From Cynocephalus volans (Eukaryota; Chordata; Mammalia; Dermoptera; Cynocephalidae): a stretch of 64,000 nucleotides of DNA. Below, in pieces: positions 13,590-24,000 of this stretch. How positions within the stretch are numbered: position 1 is the first letter of the stretch; every line of letters begins with the position of its first letter. Under the pieces are notes generated by a model. The model ran no database searches and was not told where the DNA came from. It was given only the letters and a program-made list of their open reading frames with translations. The stretch covers positions 50,505,095 to 50,569,094 of the forward strand of contig NC_084464.1 in the NCBI RefSeq assembly GCF_027409185.1, written 5' to 3'. A program made the position numbers and the translations under genes.

Positions 13590-13870
13590 CTCTCAGCTTA
13601 CCTAAGTCCTGACCATCTTTCAAGGCCAATCAAACACCATGCTCTTCCTTGGACTCTTTTAAACCACCCCTGCCTCACTGATCTCTTCCTCTGCCTGGTA
13701 AGTTTCTGCCCTGTCTGTTCCACCAACAGGACAATTGGCAGTAGTTTCTGGCATATTTATCACCTCACATTCTTATTCCATCTTCCATATGATTTTGTAA
13801 TATGGAAGCTCAGGGATCACACCTTATTCCTGTCTATCTTCCCAGAACCTTGAAAGTGGTCTGCACAGAG
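13590..13870 (+). repeat. LINE-2 3' fragment
   Basis: L2-like run: ctgaccatctttcaaggcca, then ggaagctcagggatcacacc and tatcttcccagaacctt. Confidence 0.6.
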
Positions 13871-13889
13871 AAAGACACAGAAGAGTGGA

Positions 13890-14090
13890 TTCCTGGGCTC
13901 TGGAGTCAGACTCCCTGGGTTCAAATACTGGCCCTGCTAATTGCTTGTTGTGTGACACTGAACTGTGTGATCTCTAAGTGCCTTACCAAAGGGTTGTTAG
14001 AAAATTACAGTACATAATAATTTTCGAGTGGGTAGCACAGTACCTGGTACAAATTAATCACTCCACAAAGGGCGGCTATTGTAGGAGCCC
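13890..14090 (+). repeat. MIR, nearly complete
   Basis: Blocks in MIR order: tggagtcagactccctgggt, then tcaaatactggccctgc, gtgtgacactgaactgtg and a tail agtgggtagcacagtacctg. Confidence 0.65.
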
Positions 14091-15454
14091 AACAAATATT
14101 TATTGTTGATGAATGACTCAATTGGTCCTCAAGGTTAAGAAAATTTTTTTAAAGGATGAACTCAAAGACAGAGAATCTTTCCACAGGAAACAAGTCTAGC
14201 AAACTAAGTCTTCCACACAAGTTGGAAGGAGGCCAAAGGGTGGGAAGGAACCACCTCACTTCCTCTCCATCACATCCACCTTGCCACAGACTGCAGTAAT
14301 GGCTTCCCAGTGTGCAGAATGTTGAAAGGACTAACAGCCAAGCAGGCAACAGAATGGAGTCAGGGGCCCAGGCTATAGGGCAATATTCCTGCTGCTAAGA
14401 AGGAGGACAGAAGGGGACAGCTTGGCCTCTAAGCCTCAGCAGCAGCTAATGCTGTTAGGACGAAAGATGGGTCCATTTGGGCCCTAAACCCTGGTGCTTG
14501 GGCAAGACTCTAGAAGGCCAGTGGCTAGAGAGAAATGCAAAGGCTGAAGGAGGAGTTTCCAGGCAGGTGGCTGAGCTGCAAATTTTGCCAAGAGTCAGGA
14601 AATATACTGCTCTGGGTGCATGTGCATAAATTTTAGCAAAATGGCCCGTTCTTCTGAAGACTTAAAGGGCAAAAGCTTGCCTTCCTTCCAACTTTATTCC
14701 TACACATAACCATGAAGGAGCAGGCTCCTCTGAAACACACGTCTATTACTTTATTTATGAGCATTGTCAACTTGCAAGGAGATTCTTCTCCAAATACTTT
14801 CAGATAGTTTTAAGGAGCGTTTTGGGATGAAATTTACACATAGATTATCTCCATTGCAATCCTGTGGGCTTTGTCTAATCATCTGTCCTGCAAGCCACAA
14901 GAGGCATTTCTCTGAGCATTAGAGCTAAGCACAATAGAACTCAGACGTGAAGCAAGACAAGTGAGCAGGAAACTGTCACAACCTGAGATGTTAGAAGCTA
15001 AAAGGAGTTAAGGAAAAGCAGAAGAGGGCAATGAGGAAGCTTCAGATAAAGGGACTGAGTAGAACAAACTGGGAAAAACAGCGGAAACTGCTAGGTTCTT
15101 TTGGAACACAAGATCCCTGAAGTTGAGGGGATACAAAAAGGCAAAAGATCAAACCAGCAGTAGCTTCAAGCTAAAGCAGTTGTGACCACCAAGCCCAGAG
15201 CAGATGGAGGCAGGCAAGTCATGAAGCAATACCTTCCACGCAATTGCAAAAGATAATAAATACTATAAAGAATGAAAATATTGCCAGAAATATTTACTGT
15301 CTATAGCAACGCCCAGGAATTACATAACCTCATTAGTTTTCCCTCTCTGGGCCTCAGTTCCCCTATATTTAAGTCTGAAGAAGTTGTACTGCTCCCCAGC
15401 CTGAGTAGGTGCCCCTCCCTTGCTCCTTCAAATGCCTCTCTTACAATGGTCTAT

Positions 15455-15595
15455 TAATGAGTCTCCTCCCCAACTAGACCTTGGACTCCTAAGGGCTGGG
15501 ACTATACTTTACTCATCTCTGCATCCTCATGGCCTGGCCCAAGGTCTGGCATATAGCAGGTGTTCAATCAACATTTGCTGACTGATCGGTCTCTA
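15455..15595 (+). repeat. LINE-2 3' end
   Basis: The terminal blocks agggctgggactatacttta, then tctggcatatagcaggtgtt and caatcaacatttgctgactg match the L2 3' end. Confidence 0.65.
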
Positions 15596-16831
15596 ATGTC
15601 CTTGGAGAACAGAATCATAGAATGACTGGATCAGTCATTCTAGGGCTCTGACCTCCACACAGCTCAAAATAAAGTGTGAGCCAAATCATCTTCTCAGAAG
15701 CGATCCTGAACAGGCTGCCTCAGGTGAAGTTCTGTGGCCCTTCCATTCCCTTCCTCTCTCTTAGCTTCTTTATTACTCTCTCCAATATCCTTCTCCTGGG
15801 ACAGTGACAGTCTAAAGCCCTATTTTGCTTGCTTCAAACTTTAAAGTAGGGGTCTTGTGTGAAATACCAGGCACCCCTCTAGCTTACTTCCCTTTCTGCA
15901 AGCAAGTCCATAAGCCTTGCTTAGCTCTTGCATACCTCTTAGCTTAGATTCTCTCAGAAAAAGATCCTGAGATAAAAATTCGAATGTGAGAGGTTTACTG
16001 GGGAAGTGATTCCAGGGAGAACTGACAGGGCAGCAGGGAAGTGAGACAGAAAAGGGAAGAAAGGTGGTATAGGGTGTGTTAATGATCAAGTACTGCTGTG
16101 GGTAACTGAGGCTCATGAGGAGTGAGGGAGCTGGGGTATTTATCCAGCAATTCCCATGCAAATTTGGTTGAAGGCTATTTCAGGGGTGGGGCAGAATAAT
16201 CCCCCACCACTATTAGTCTGCTTCATGTACTAGCTGAACACAATCCTGCAGGAGAGAAAGCCCCCAGGTGCTTGCAGAAACAAGCCATCAGCATGTCCAG
16301 CAATAATGAGATCTGGGGTGCTTGGGCAGCGGCACCCACAACTTATGCACCACATCCCTAGCCTGATGCCCCAGTCTTCCATTCTGTCCTCCTAGATTAC
16401 TCTACTTGGATGGAAACATAAAGTTCTCCAGTTGGAAGGGATTTAGTAATCATCTAGGTTAATCAAATTTCTCTTCAGCTCTGAAATCCCCTCTACAACA
16501 TCCCCATGGGTTAGTCAGCCTCTGCTTAAATCCTGCTAATGTCAGGGAACTCACTGCTCTGTAAGGCAGCACATTATGGTGCTGGAATAAATGAGATGCC
16601 GAAAAAAGTCCTTTTTTTTTTTTTTTTTTTTTAGATTACATATTTGTTACCTTGTAATTTCCAACTCAGTTCTGTCCCTTGGAGCCCCACAGAATGATTC
16701 TCCTCGCCCAGTCACAGTAGCACTTCTAATAGAATTTCTGAAACAAACTGGTATGTTTTCACTATGATTCTTCTTCTCTGGCCCAAATCATCACTGCTTT
16801 TACCCTTCATACTACAATGTGGTCTGTAGAC

Positions 16832-17046
16832 CAGTGGTTCTCAATCAAGGGCAAATTTGTCTCCCAGGGGATATTTGGCACTGTCTGGAGACATTTTTGG
16901 TTGTTACAACTAGAGGGCAGTGCTGCTGGCAACTACTGGGTGGTGGCCATGGATGCTGCTAAGAATCCTGCAAGACACAGGACAGCTTTCACAGCAAAGA
17001 ATCATCTGGCCCCAAATGTCAAAATTGCCGAGGCTGAGAAATCCTG
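16832..17046 (+). mobile_element. MER20 (hAT-Charlie non-autonomous DNA transposon)
   Basis: 215 bases run from cagtggttctcaatca to gaggctgagaaatcctg, with the MER20 interior ggcactgtctggagacattt and aagaatcatctggccccaaa. The length is near full (about 219 bp). The terminal cagtggttctca is matched in inverted form by tgagaaatcctg at the other end. Confidence 0.85.
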
Positions 17047-17599
17047 CTCTAGACACATCATTATCCTGGCCACTGCCCCTGGACATTCAATGACTCGTCA
17101 TGGTGTTTGAAACTTGACACACAGAACCAGCAGAGATAGGATTGAAGAGAGCATAAGATCCTTTCTCACTATGACAATGGGATTCATTGTAGCAGCTAAA
17201 ACATTGACCATATACCCCTCCTCCTACCCAGTCTGTGGTCAAGGAAAACTCCAAGTCCTACTGAAAAAAAATTGTTCTCAAGCCAGTGATTAAGAAGCAA
17301 AACAAAGATATACAAATATAAATGCAAATCTAGAAAGAGGGAGAGTGCCCTCTGAGCATCTCCACAATGCTTTAATTATAATAAATCGAGTCAAGTTCAC
17401 TTATTTTTTTTTACCATAGACGTAATTATAGATCTTTTCTACCAAATTTTTGTCACCTGAGTATTGCCTTTTATATTTTCATCCAAGACACTCCTAAAAG
17501 TATCAGATAGGACAGACTGATGTTCATCTATTTATTAACACCTTTTGGGTAAGGTTGAGTTGACCAGCTATGAATCCACTTAATTGTAGCTTACATTTA

Positions 17600-17970
17600 T
17601 TTATCTGACCCAAGAAAACACTAGGTCCAGGTGGTTTTATTACTAAGTCCAATCAAACATTCAAGAAGCATTTAATTCCTATTTATTCAAACTGTTCTAA
17701 AAGATGGGGGGGGGAGGCACACTTCAATTTATTTCACAAAGCTATTATAATCCTAAAACTCAAACCTTTTGAGGGAAGTATATGAAAATATGGGAAAATC
17801 TCATTAATGAACATAGATGCAAAATTCTAAAATATTAACAAACTGAATTGAACTTTGAATTTCATATTTTATAAAGTGACTGAGTTTTGTTTATTCCAGG
17901 AATGGAGGATGGATTAACAACAGAAAATCTATTAATGTAACCCACCATATTAATAGATTTAAGAAATGGG
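17600..17970 (+). repeat. Old LINE-1 ORF2 fragment
   Basis: The sequence tcattaatgaacatagatgc, then tttattccaggaatggagga and acccaccatattaatagatt corresponds to L1 reverse-transcriptase region sequence on the + strand. Many stops. Confidence 0.6.
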
Positions 17971-18029
17971 AAGGAGTCAGGAATGGACACACAGGGACAC
18001 AGGGGGCTTCGAAAGAAATGCTCTTTTTT

Positions 18030-18440
18030 TTGAGTAGTGGGTATATATTGGTTAGCTTTGACTGTGTAACAACCAACCATAAAAGTGATATAAAATAAGC
18101 ATTTATTTTTCATACATCTTGGAGCAAACTGGGGGTCAGCTATTTTAGGCTGGGCTCAGTTGTGCGACTCAGCTTTAAACTGCAGACCTCTGGGTCAGCT
18201 GGGTGATCACAGTCCAGGTGTCTCTTATTTTATTCTCGGACCAGCTGGCTAACTGTTTTAAGTTCATCTCATAGCAATGCAGAGTATAAAGAGGGTGCAC
18301 TTCAAGCCCCTGCTTGCATAATCTCTGCCCATCATCCCATTTGACCAAAGCAACTTGCATGGCTGTGTTTAAAGTCAAGGAACAGGGAAGTATACCCTGA
18401 CAAGGAAGAGTATAGAATTGGGGCCTATGACTCAATATAT
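18030..18440. repeat. Ancient interspersed repeat, family not assigned
   Basis: Blocks ggttagctttgactgtgtaa, then tttttcatacatcttgg, gggtcagctattttaggctg and ggctcagttgtgcgac resemble a common mammalian repeat that I cannot name with certainty. Confidence 0.4.
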
Positions 18441-18493
18441 CACAGGACCATGGGGCATGTGGGTATTTTATTATTTGTAACTTACAAATACAA

Positions 18494-18571
18494 TATATGA
18501 GGGTACTTCAAAAAGTTCATGGAAAGATTTGTATTATCTTTTCCATGAGCTTTTTGAATTACCCTCGTATA
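18494..18571. mobile_element. Short palindromic MITE (mariner-like ends)
   Basis: A 78-base element has nearly perfect inverted ends. The left arm is tgagggtacttcaaaaagtt and the right arm, read in reverse complement, is cgagggtaattcaaaaagct, each continuing into catggaaa. It sits at TA sequences (tata at both sides), as mariner/Tc1-type elements do. It is almost all arm, with a tiny centre, so it could not code for anything itself. Confidence 0.75.
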
Positions 18572-18710
18572 TGCACATACACATTATATATATTATATGC
18601 ACATATTATTATAATATATGCATAGTACATAAAATATATAATATATATAATAATATATGTATAATAATATATATGTACATAATTTTGTGTGTACAAAGTT
18701 TTTTGTAATA
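18568..18710. repeat. AT-rich low-complexity tract
   Basis: About 140 bases of alternating AT with scattered GCAC and TACAT words (ttatatatattatatgcaca, for example) directly follow the palindromic element. Confidence 0.85.
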
Positions 18711-19048
18711 AAAAATTCATTAAATTGACACAGTAAGTACATTTTTAGGAACCTTCTTATTTACCAGTCTCATAATCCTACCCAAAGAGGAAATGAAGTT
18801 GGTTTGGCAGGAGCCATTCTTCATGATCACCCTTTCATCTTTCCTTTTTTCCATTCTTTCAACCTTCCAAAAAGGATTTAAAGAGGTTTACAAAGCACCA
18901 GACAAAATAAATTCATAATAAAAAAGAAAACAAAGTAAAGGCAAATAAGGTTACCAAAGGAAAACAGAGCAGAAACGACATTAGCACTTGGCTGGATATT
19001 TTGTTTGCCTCTTCTGATCTCCTTTCCCTCATTCTCTACCCGTTCTAT

Positions 19049-19080
19049 GCTCCCTTAAGGGCTCCCTTAAGGGCTCCCTT
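19049..19080. repeat. Short tandem repeat, 12-bp unit, 2.7 copies
   Basis: The unit gctcccttaagg occurs twice exactly (19049-19060, 19061-19072), followed by a partial third copy gctccctt. Confidence 0.9.
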
Positions 19081-19399
19081 GTCTCCAGGCTTCGCCTATA
19101 GCTACAGGTGTCACTGTGTTCTGATAACCACTCAGTCCTCCTGCTGCTTTAGGCCTAGAGGCTGGTAACACTTCCTGTGAACCATCCCCTTGCTGGCTCC
19201 CTTAGTCCTGCCACACCTGTGTAACGAACTCCCTCACTAAACTCTCCTTACTTGACCCTTTTGAAGGTGCCACATTCCCCATCAGGGACCCTGATTGCAA
19301 CAGCCTGCAAATCCCATGTCTTAATTCTGTACACCAGATAGAAGTGGGCAAGAAATAACAGCTCAAAATCCTCCCATAGCTTCCCACCACACTTAAAAT

Positions 19400-19915
19400 A
19401 CAGGACAAAGTCTAAACCATGGCCTACAGGGCTTCACATGATCTGGCCCTTGGCTTCTTTATTTTCTATCGCCTCTTCCTCCCTCCTCCTGTTTCAGTCA
19501 TACTGGCCTCCCTAATATTCTGTGAGCAGGTCAAGCATACTACTTGAAGGCTCAGGACCTTTGCACTTGCTGTTTTCTCTGACTGAAACATTCTTCTCCA
19601 GATATCTACATGCCTTGCTTATTTTATTTAGGTCTCTGCTCAAATAGCAACTCTTCAGATGGGTCTTCCCTGGTCATTGGCTCTAAATAGCTCCACCACT
19701 CCCATTCCTTACTTTGTGTTACTTTTCTTCATAGCACTAATCAGTACCTGACATTACATTAAATATGTAGTTATGTATTTATTGTCTGTCTTTCCATTTG
19801 TAATGTAAGCTCTAAGAAAACAGGTCTGCTTCCTTCACTCTGGCATCCTTAGTGCCTGCTATGATACTCAACACATAGCAACCCTCAATAAACATCTGTT
19901 AAATGAATGAAAGAC
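19400..19915 (+). repeat. LINE-2 3' end, about 500 bp
   Basis: A long run in L2 order: acagggcttcacatgatctg, then gctcaggacctttgcacttg, tctctgctcaaatagcaac, gtaagctctaagaaaacagg, and the end caataaacatctgttaaatg with aatga repeats. Confidence 0.8.
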
Positions 19916-20696
19916 TCCACTCTAGTTTGTCTAGTTTCTTGACTCAATCTCAGCACGGTCCAACAACTACTCGGGTCTGTGAGTGGGATTTAACTACTTT
20001 GAGCTTTAAAGATCTGTAAATCGGTCCCTAACCTGAATTGTGTCCGTTGGAGGTGGGTACTGATTGGGAAAGAGGACAAGAGAGATTCCAGGGTACTAGA
20101 AATCTTTATCTCGGCGGTAGTTATACAGCTGCATTCATAAGAACAAATCTACTGAAGCCGTACATTTAAGATTTGTGTATAAGCTGCACCCCAATAAAAG
20201 TTTTTGTTGTTTCAAAGTCTCTGACCCAACTAGACACATCAATATGTAAATTCCGGCGTGGTAAGAGCAATGACAGAGGTCTGCACAGCCTGCTCTGTGA
20301 GCAGGGAGAAAGTCACTCTCAAGGACTAAGACGGGCATACCCTGATAAGAGGAAAAGGGTAGGACATATCCCGTCTTCTGACACCAGAACCTCCCAGAGA
20401 TCAATGGCCTTCTCAATGCGGTGCTCATCACCGGTGCCCAGTAGCGCTCAACGGCCGCAGGATGCTGGAGGTGGGGACAGGGTCCTGTCGGGAGACGGCG
20501 AAGGCAGAGCTTCCCTCAGAGGAGCCCGGGGCAAGAGAGAGGAACAGTGGGACGACCTTATGGTTCGGCTCTTAACCACTTAGCTTGAGGAGGTGGACAC
20601 TTCGTCCACGCGCGTTTGAAGACTGGACTATTCCAGGTACAACGTCCCACCGCACGTCACAAACCCACAGGGCACCCGGCAGCCTGGCCACCCCAG

Positions 20697-20708
20697 CGCG
20701 CACGCGCA
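20697..20708. promoter_or_regulatory. Perfect NRF1-type motif in the SAYSD1 promoter
   Basis: CGCGCACGCGCA fits the NRF1 consensus YGCGCAYGCGCR at every position. It lies 94 bases before the SAYSD1 ATG, inside the CpG island. NRF1 sites are common in housekeeping promoters at such distances. Binding is inferred from the motif alone. Confidence 0.55.
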
Positions 20709-20801
20709 TCAGACAGCCGGCGCCACGCATGTGCACGGCGGTCGCCGCGGGGAAAAGCGGGGAAGGGGCCCTGCGGGCGGGCGGGCTGCCGGGCGCGCGC
20801 T

Positions 20802-21008
20802 ATGGAACGGCGGTTAGCCCAATTCCGGGAGGCCCGGAACCGAGCCGGGCCGGAGGTCCAACCCCCGACTTGGAGCCACAGCTCACAGACCTCGGGAGAG
20901 AAAGCGGAAGCAGCTGCGACTGCAAAGGCAAGCCCGGGCTGGCTAAAGCGGTTCCTAGTGTGGAAACCGTGTCCCGACAGTGCCCGGGCTCAGCCCGGCC
21001 TCGCTCAG
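20802..21008 (+). CDS. SAYSD1: SAYSD1 coding exon 1 (residues 1-69)
   Basis: The exon opens MERRLAQFREARNRAG and ends ...ARAQPGLAQ. It is followed directly by the donor GTGAGG, so it ends in phase 0 after exactly 69 codons. It lies inside the CpG-rich promoter block. The reading frame stays open upstream to an in-frame ATG at 20616, so a longer N-terminus is formally possible. I prefer 20802 because it has a good start context and agrees with the human protein. After the donor the frame runs on into intron for about 30 codons before a stop, which is incidental. Confidence 0.95.
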
Positions 21009-24000
21009 GTGAGGAGGGAGGCCTGGTCGCAGGACCTGGCTTCAGAGCCGCTGTCCGCTGTCGTGGCCTCCCTGCGAACTCCGGCCGACACCCCGCCGAC
21101 CGCGTGGTGACCTGCTGGCTCCGCCCCAGCCAAGGAAAGGCCAGCGGCACCCCGTGGTGTCGCGCGGGCCACGCCCCCTCCGCGCGCTCCCGGGGTGGCC
21201 TCGGCTGTCTGAGGCGGGGTCGCGGGCGCTTCCCTCCTGCCTTGGGGCTGGAGCGCGAGTCTCCTGTCACCTGTGTCAGCACTGATATGGTGACTTTGAC
21301 GATTGCTTTCCAGCCCGCGACCCACGCAGCTCTTGATCCCAGGCAGGAAGCGATGGTCTTGAGTCCTGAGAGAAAGCACCTCTGCCCTTGAATTGTTCAC
21401 TGCGAGTTGAGTTATCGTTGTGACGCCCTGTGACTTTGGGAATCTTTTCCACAGCCAAGCTGAGCCACAGCCCTCTGCTAATGGAGGGTAAAAGGTCTAA
21501 TTGGATACTGATGAAAAGTGGCAGTAATTAAGGCTTCATTTGATTCGCCCCTGGGGCACATGCAGCAGTAGCCCAGATAGCCTGTTCTTTAGAAATGGGG
21601 TTTGAATACAAAACTTAGAAACATGTGGTAGCTGTAATTGCCATGGGTGGCATATATATGCATGTGCATCACTGTTGGACTGAAGAAGCTTATTCTAGTT
21701 CAATAATTAATGGTTAAGGCAAGTATATATAGATTAGTTTGATAGCCTTTTCACCCTTAAGTTAATTATTTGGGTGATCTCTTATTTTGCAAATGAATTT
21801 AATTTGGATCCTTTTACTTATGAGTAAAATGGCAAGGTGACTTGCATATGAGATTGGAATGTCCCATGTGGGAATACAGGACAAAACCTGTTAAGGGATA
21901 ATCAGTGCTTTGCACAATCTGTGATAAGGCCTTTGCTCTTCATAAGTGTAATAAGAGCCCAAAATTCCTTTTAAAAATTAAAATGCACTGGAGCAAAAGT
22001 GTAACTTGCTCACTTTAAAATTATTTCCCTTAAGTTTATGTATTATTCCACAACATCTGGTTTGAGAGATTTTTTTTTTTTTTAATCAGGAGAACTTGTT
22101 GTTACTTAATTTGGGTTCTATATTCTCCATAATATGCAGTGTTCTAACTGACTTGCAGAAGGAGGTAAAGAGAGTACAGCAGGGTTCAAACAATCTATTT
22201 CCTTGCGTGCAGTTTTCAGTGGTCTTTAGATAACTTTACTGTTTATTAGAACTTACTGAGTACAACAATTGCTCAAGATCTTAGAATCCATTTCCCCTAC
22301 TCTTCCCCCTCCCCGCCCCACAGTTATAAAACATGTCTAACCCACATAGTGAGCTTTTGACAGTATGTCTCATTTCCAAAGGAATATGAGACCACTGAGT
22401 TGGACCCAGGGAAGTTGAACTCGGAGAAAGCTTTCATTACAGTATTAAAATCCCCACAGCTGATGGTCTGACTAAAGGATGAGAAGAAATGCTGAACCTC
22501 CAGTTGGTTCTCATTAATTGCTCTGTTTTTTATAAGGGACTCTGCCTTAAGCTCATTTCATTGACTGTTACCATTTATGGGTTTGCTCTGGTTTGAAAAT
22601 TCTCATTAAAATATTTTTTTCTAATTTACAATTCTTCTCTACCTAATAATTTTGATGGCACACTGTGGCCTGTTAGTGTTTTCTTTAGCTGTCTATTTGT
22701 AATTGATTCTTTTTGGTAGTCATTGATAAGGAAGTATCCACGTCCTCCTCCTCCCACCCCACCCTAAAATCTGCTTGGGGAAAGGTAGTCTCCCCAAATA
22801 AAATATTTAATTCTGTGATGAGCTTCTACTAGATTAGGACAAAAATGCTTGTCCTGCTGTCATAGAACTTGCATTTGAGCTTGGTGTGGCAGGGGAAGGA
22901 GGACAGTAAACAAAACGACAAGGTGATAAATGCTACAAAAGGAAAAGCAGAGCCCAGGGCACTGTGATAGTGACTTGAGGGTGAGGGGAGCAGAGTGCTA
23001 TTTTAAATTGGTGAGCAGGAAGGGCCTGACCGAGGAGGTGACATTTAACAAGGAGCAACCCTTGCAGAAACTGGGTGACAAGGCTAAGGGCACATGTGGT
23101 GTCATTTTTGCTGAGGTTTTTATAAGAGGGAGCCAGTCAAGTGATGTTAGGGGAAAGAGACATTCCTCTCAGAAGCAGCCACCAGTGCAAAGGTATTAGA
23201 GGAGTAGAAATGCCTTCCCTCAGCTGTGCCTATATGTGATGGGATGACCACAAACACTTCTGCACACAACTTTTACAGCAGAAGGCAACCCAATACTAGA
23301 ACAAAACCAAATGAGGGAGAGAAATTTCCATCCCTCCTCTCTTATTTGTTACCTTTGCCAGTTTGTTTACCACCAACAAGCTCATCTTTCTCTGGCTCTC
23401 TAACCCTTCCCCCTGCCATCCCCATAAATGCCTCTAATTAAATAAAAAGGGCTTTGGAGGGAGACCATCCTAGCATCCTAGACCGACTTCACCTCTGCCT
23501 ATCACTAGCTGTCTGACTTTAGGGAAATTAACCTCTCAGTGTTTCCTTATCAGTAAATTGGGAATAATAATGCCTGCCTCCTGTATTACAGGAGATCAAG
23601 CATTTTGAAGGCACTCAGTAAATGGTGACATATGAACATTATTCTTTTTATACTCCCTGCATAATAAAATAAATTCAGTTTATTGTGAATTTCAATTCAT
23701 ATACATTCAAAATGTATTCTGGGTCCATCAGCCCATCATTTCTCTCTGACTTCTGTCACCACCCTAATCAGTGTCTGGTCCTCTCTTGCTGGGCCTCCTA
23801 CATTAGCTATTAACAATTTCCCTATTTCTACTCCTGCTGCCTTGCAGCGCATTGTCTACATGGCAGCCAAAGTGGTCTGAAATGTAAGTTAGATTATGTT
23901 AGTTTCTTGCTAAGACCTTCAGCAGTTTCCCATTTCCAGAATCTTTACTGCGGCCTGCCTGGCTCTGGCCCTGGCTCCCACCCTCCTGCTCTCCTCTCAT

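Larger units (their letters stand above)
9886..20429. other. Intergenic upstream of SAYSD1; no gene seen
   Basis: Mostly unique sequence between the repeats listed, with a CG/CA alternating tract near 11128-11161 and a poly-T run at 16612-16633. No coding exon is recognised. Confidence 0.7.
20430..21260 (+). promoter_or_regulatory. CpG island and SAYSD1 promoter
   Basis: CpG dinucleotides, scarce elsewhere in the window, become dense from about 20430 to 21260. The block surrounds exon 1 and its donor. I see no TATA box in the 150 bases before the ATG, as expected of a broadly expressed CpG-island gene. The transcription start cannot be fixed from sequence. The GC-rich composition also produces several long open frames on both strands that are not genes. 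Confidence 0.8.

Noticed and set aside
19049-19080. Possible CRISPR-like or spaced direct repeats
   Set aside because: Units are directly adjacent, only 2.7 copies, and the genome is mammalian.
20585-21391. 268-codon open frame on the + strand over the SAYSD1 promoter, and similar antisense frames
   Set aside because: These are GC-rich shadows of the CpG island and SAYSD1 exon 1. They run across the exon 1 donor and have biased Arg/Pro/Ala composition.
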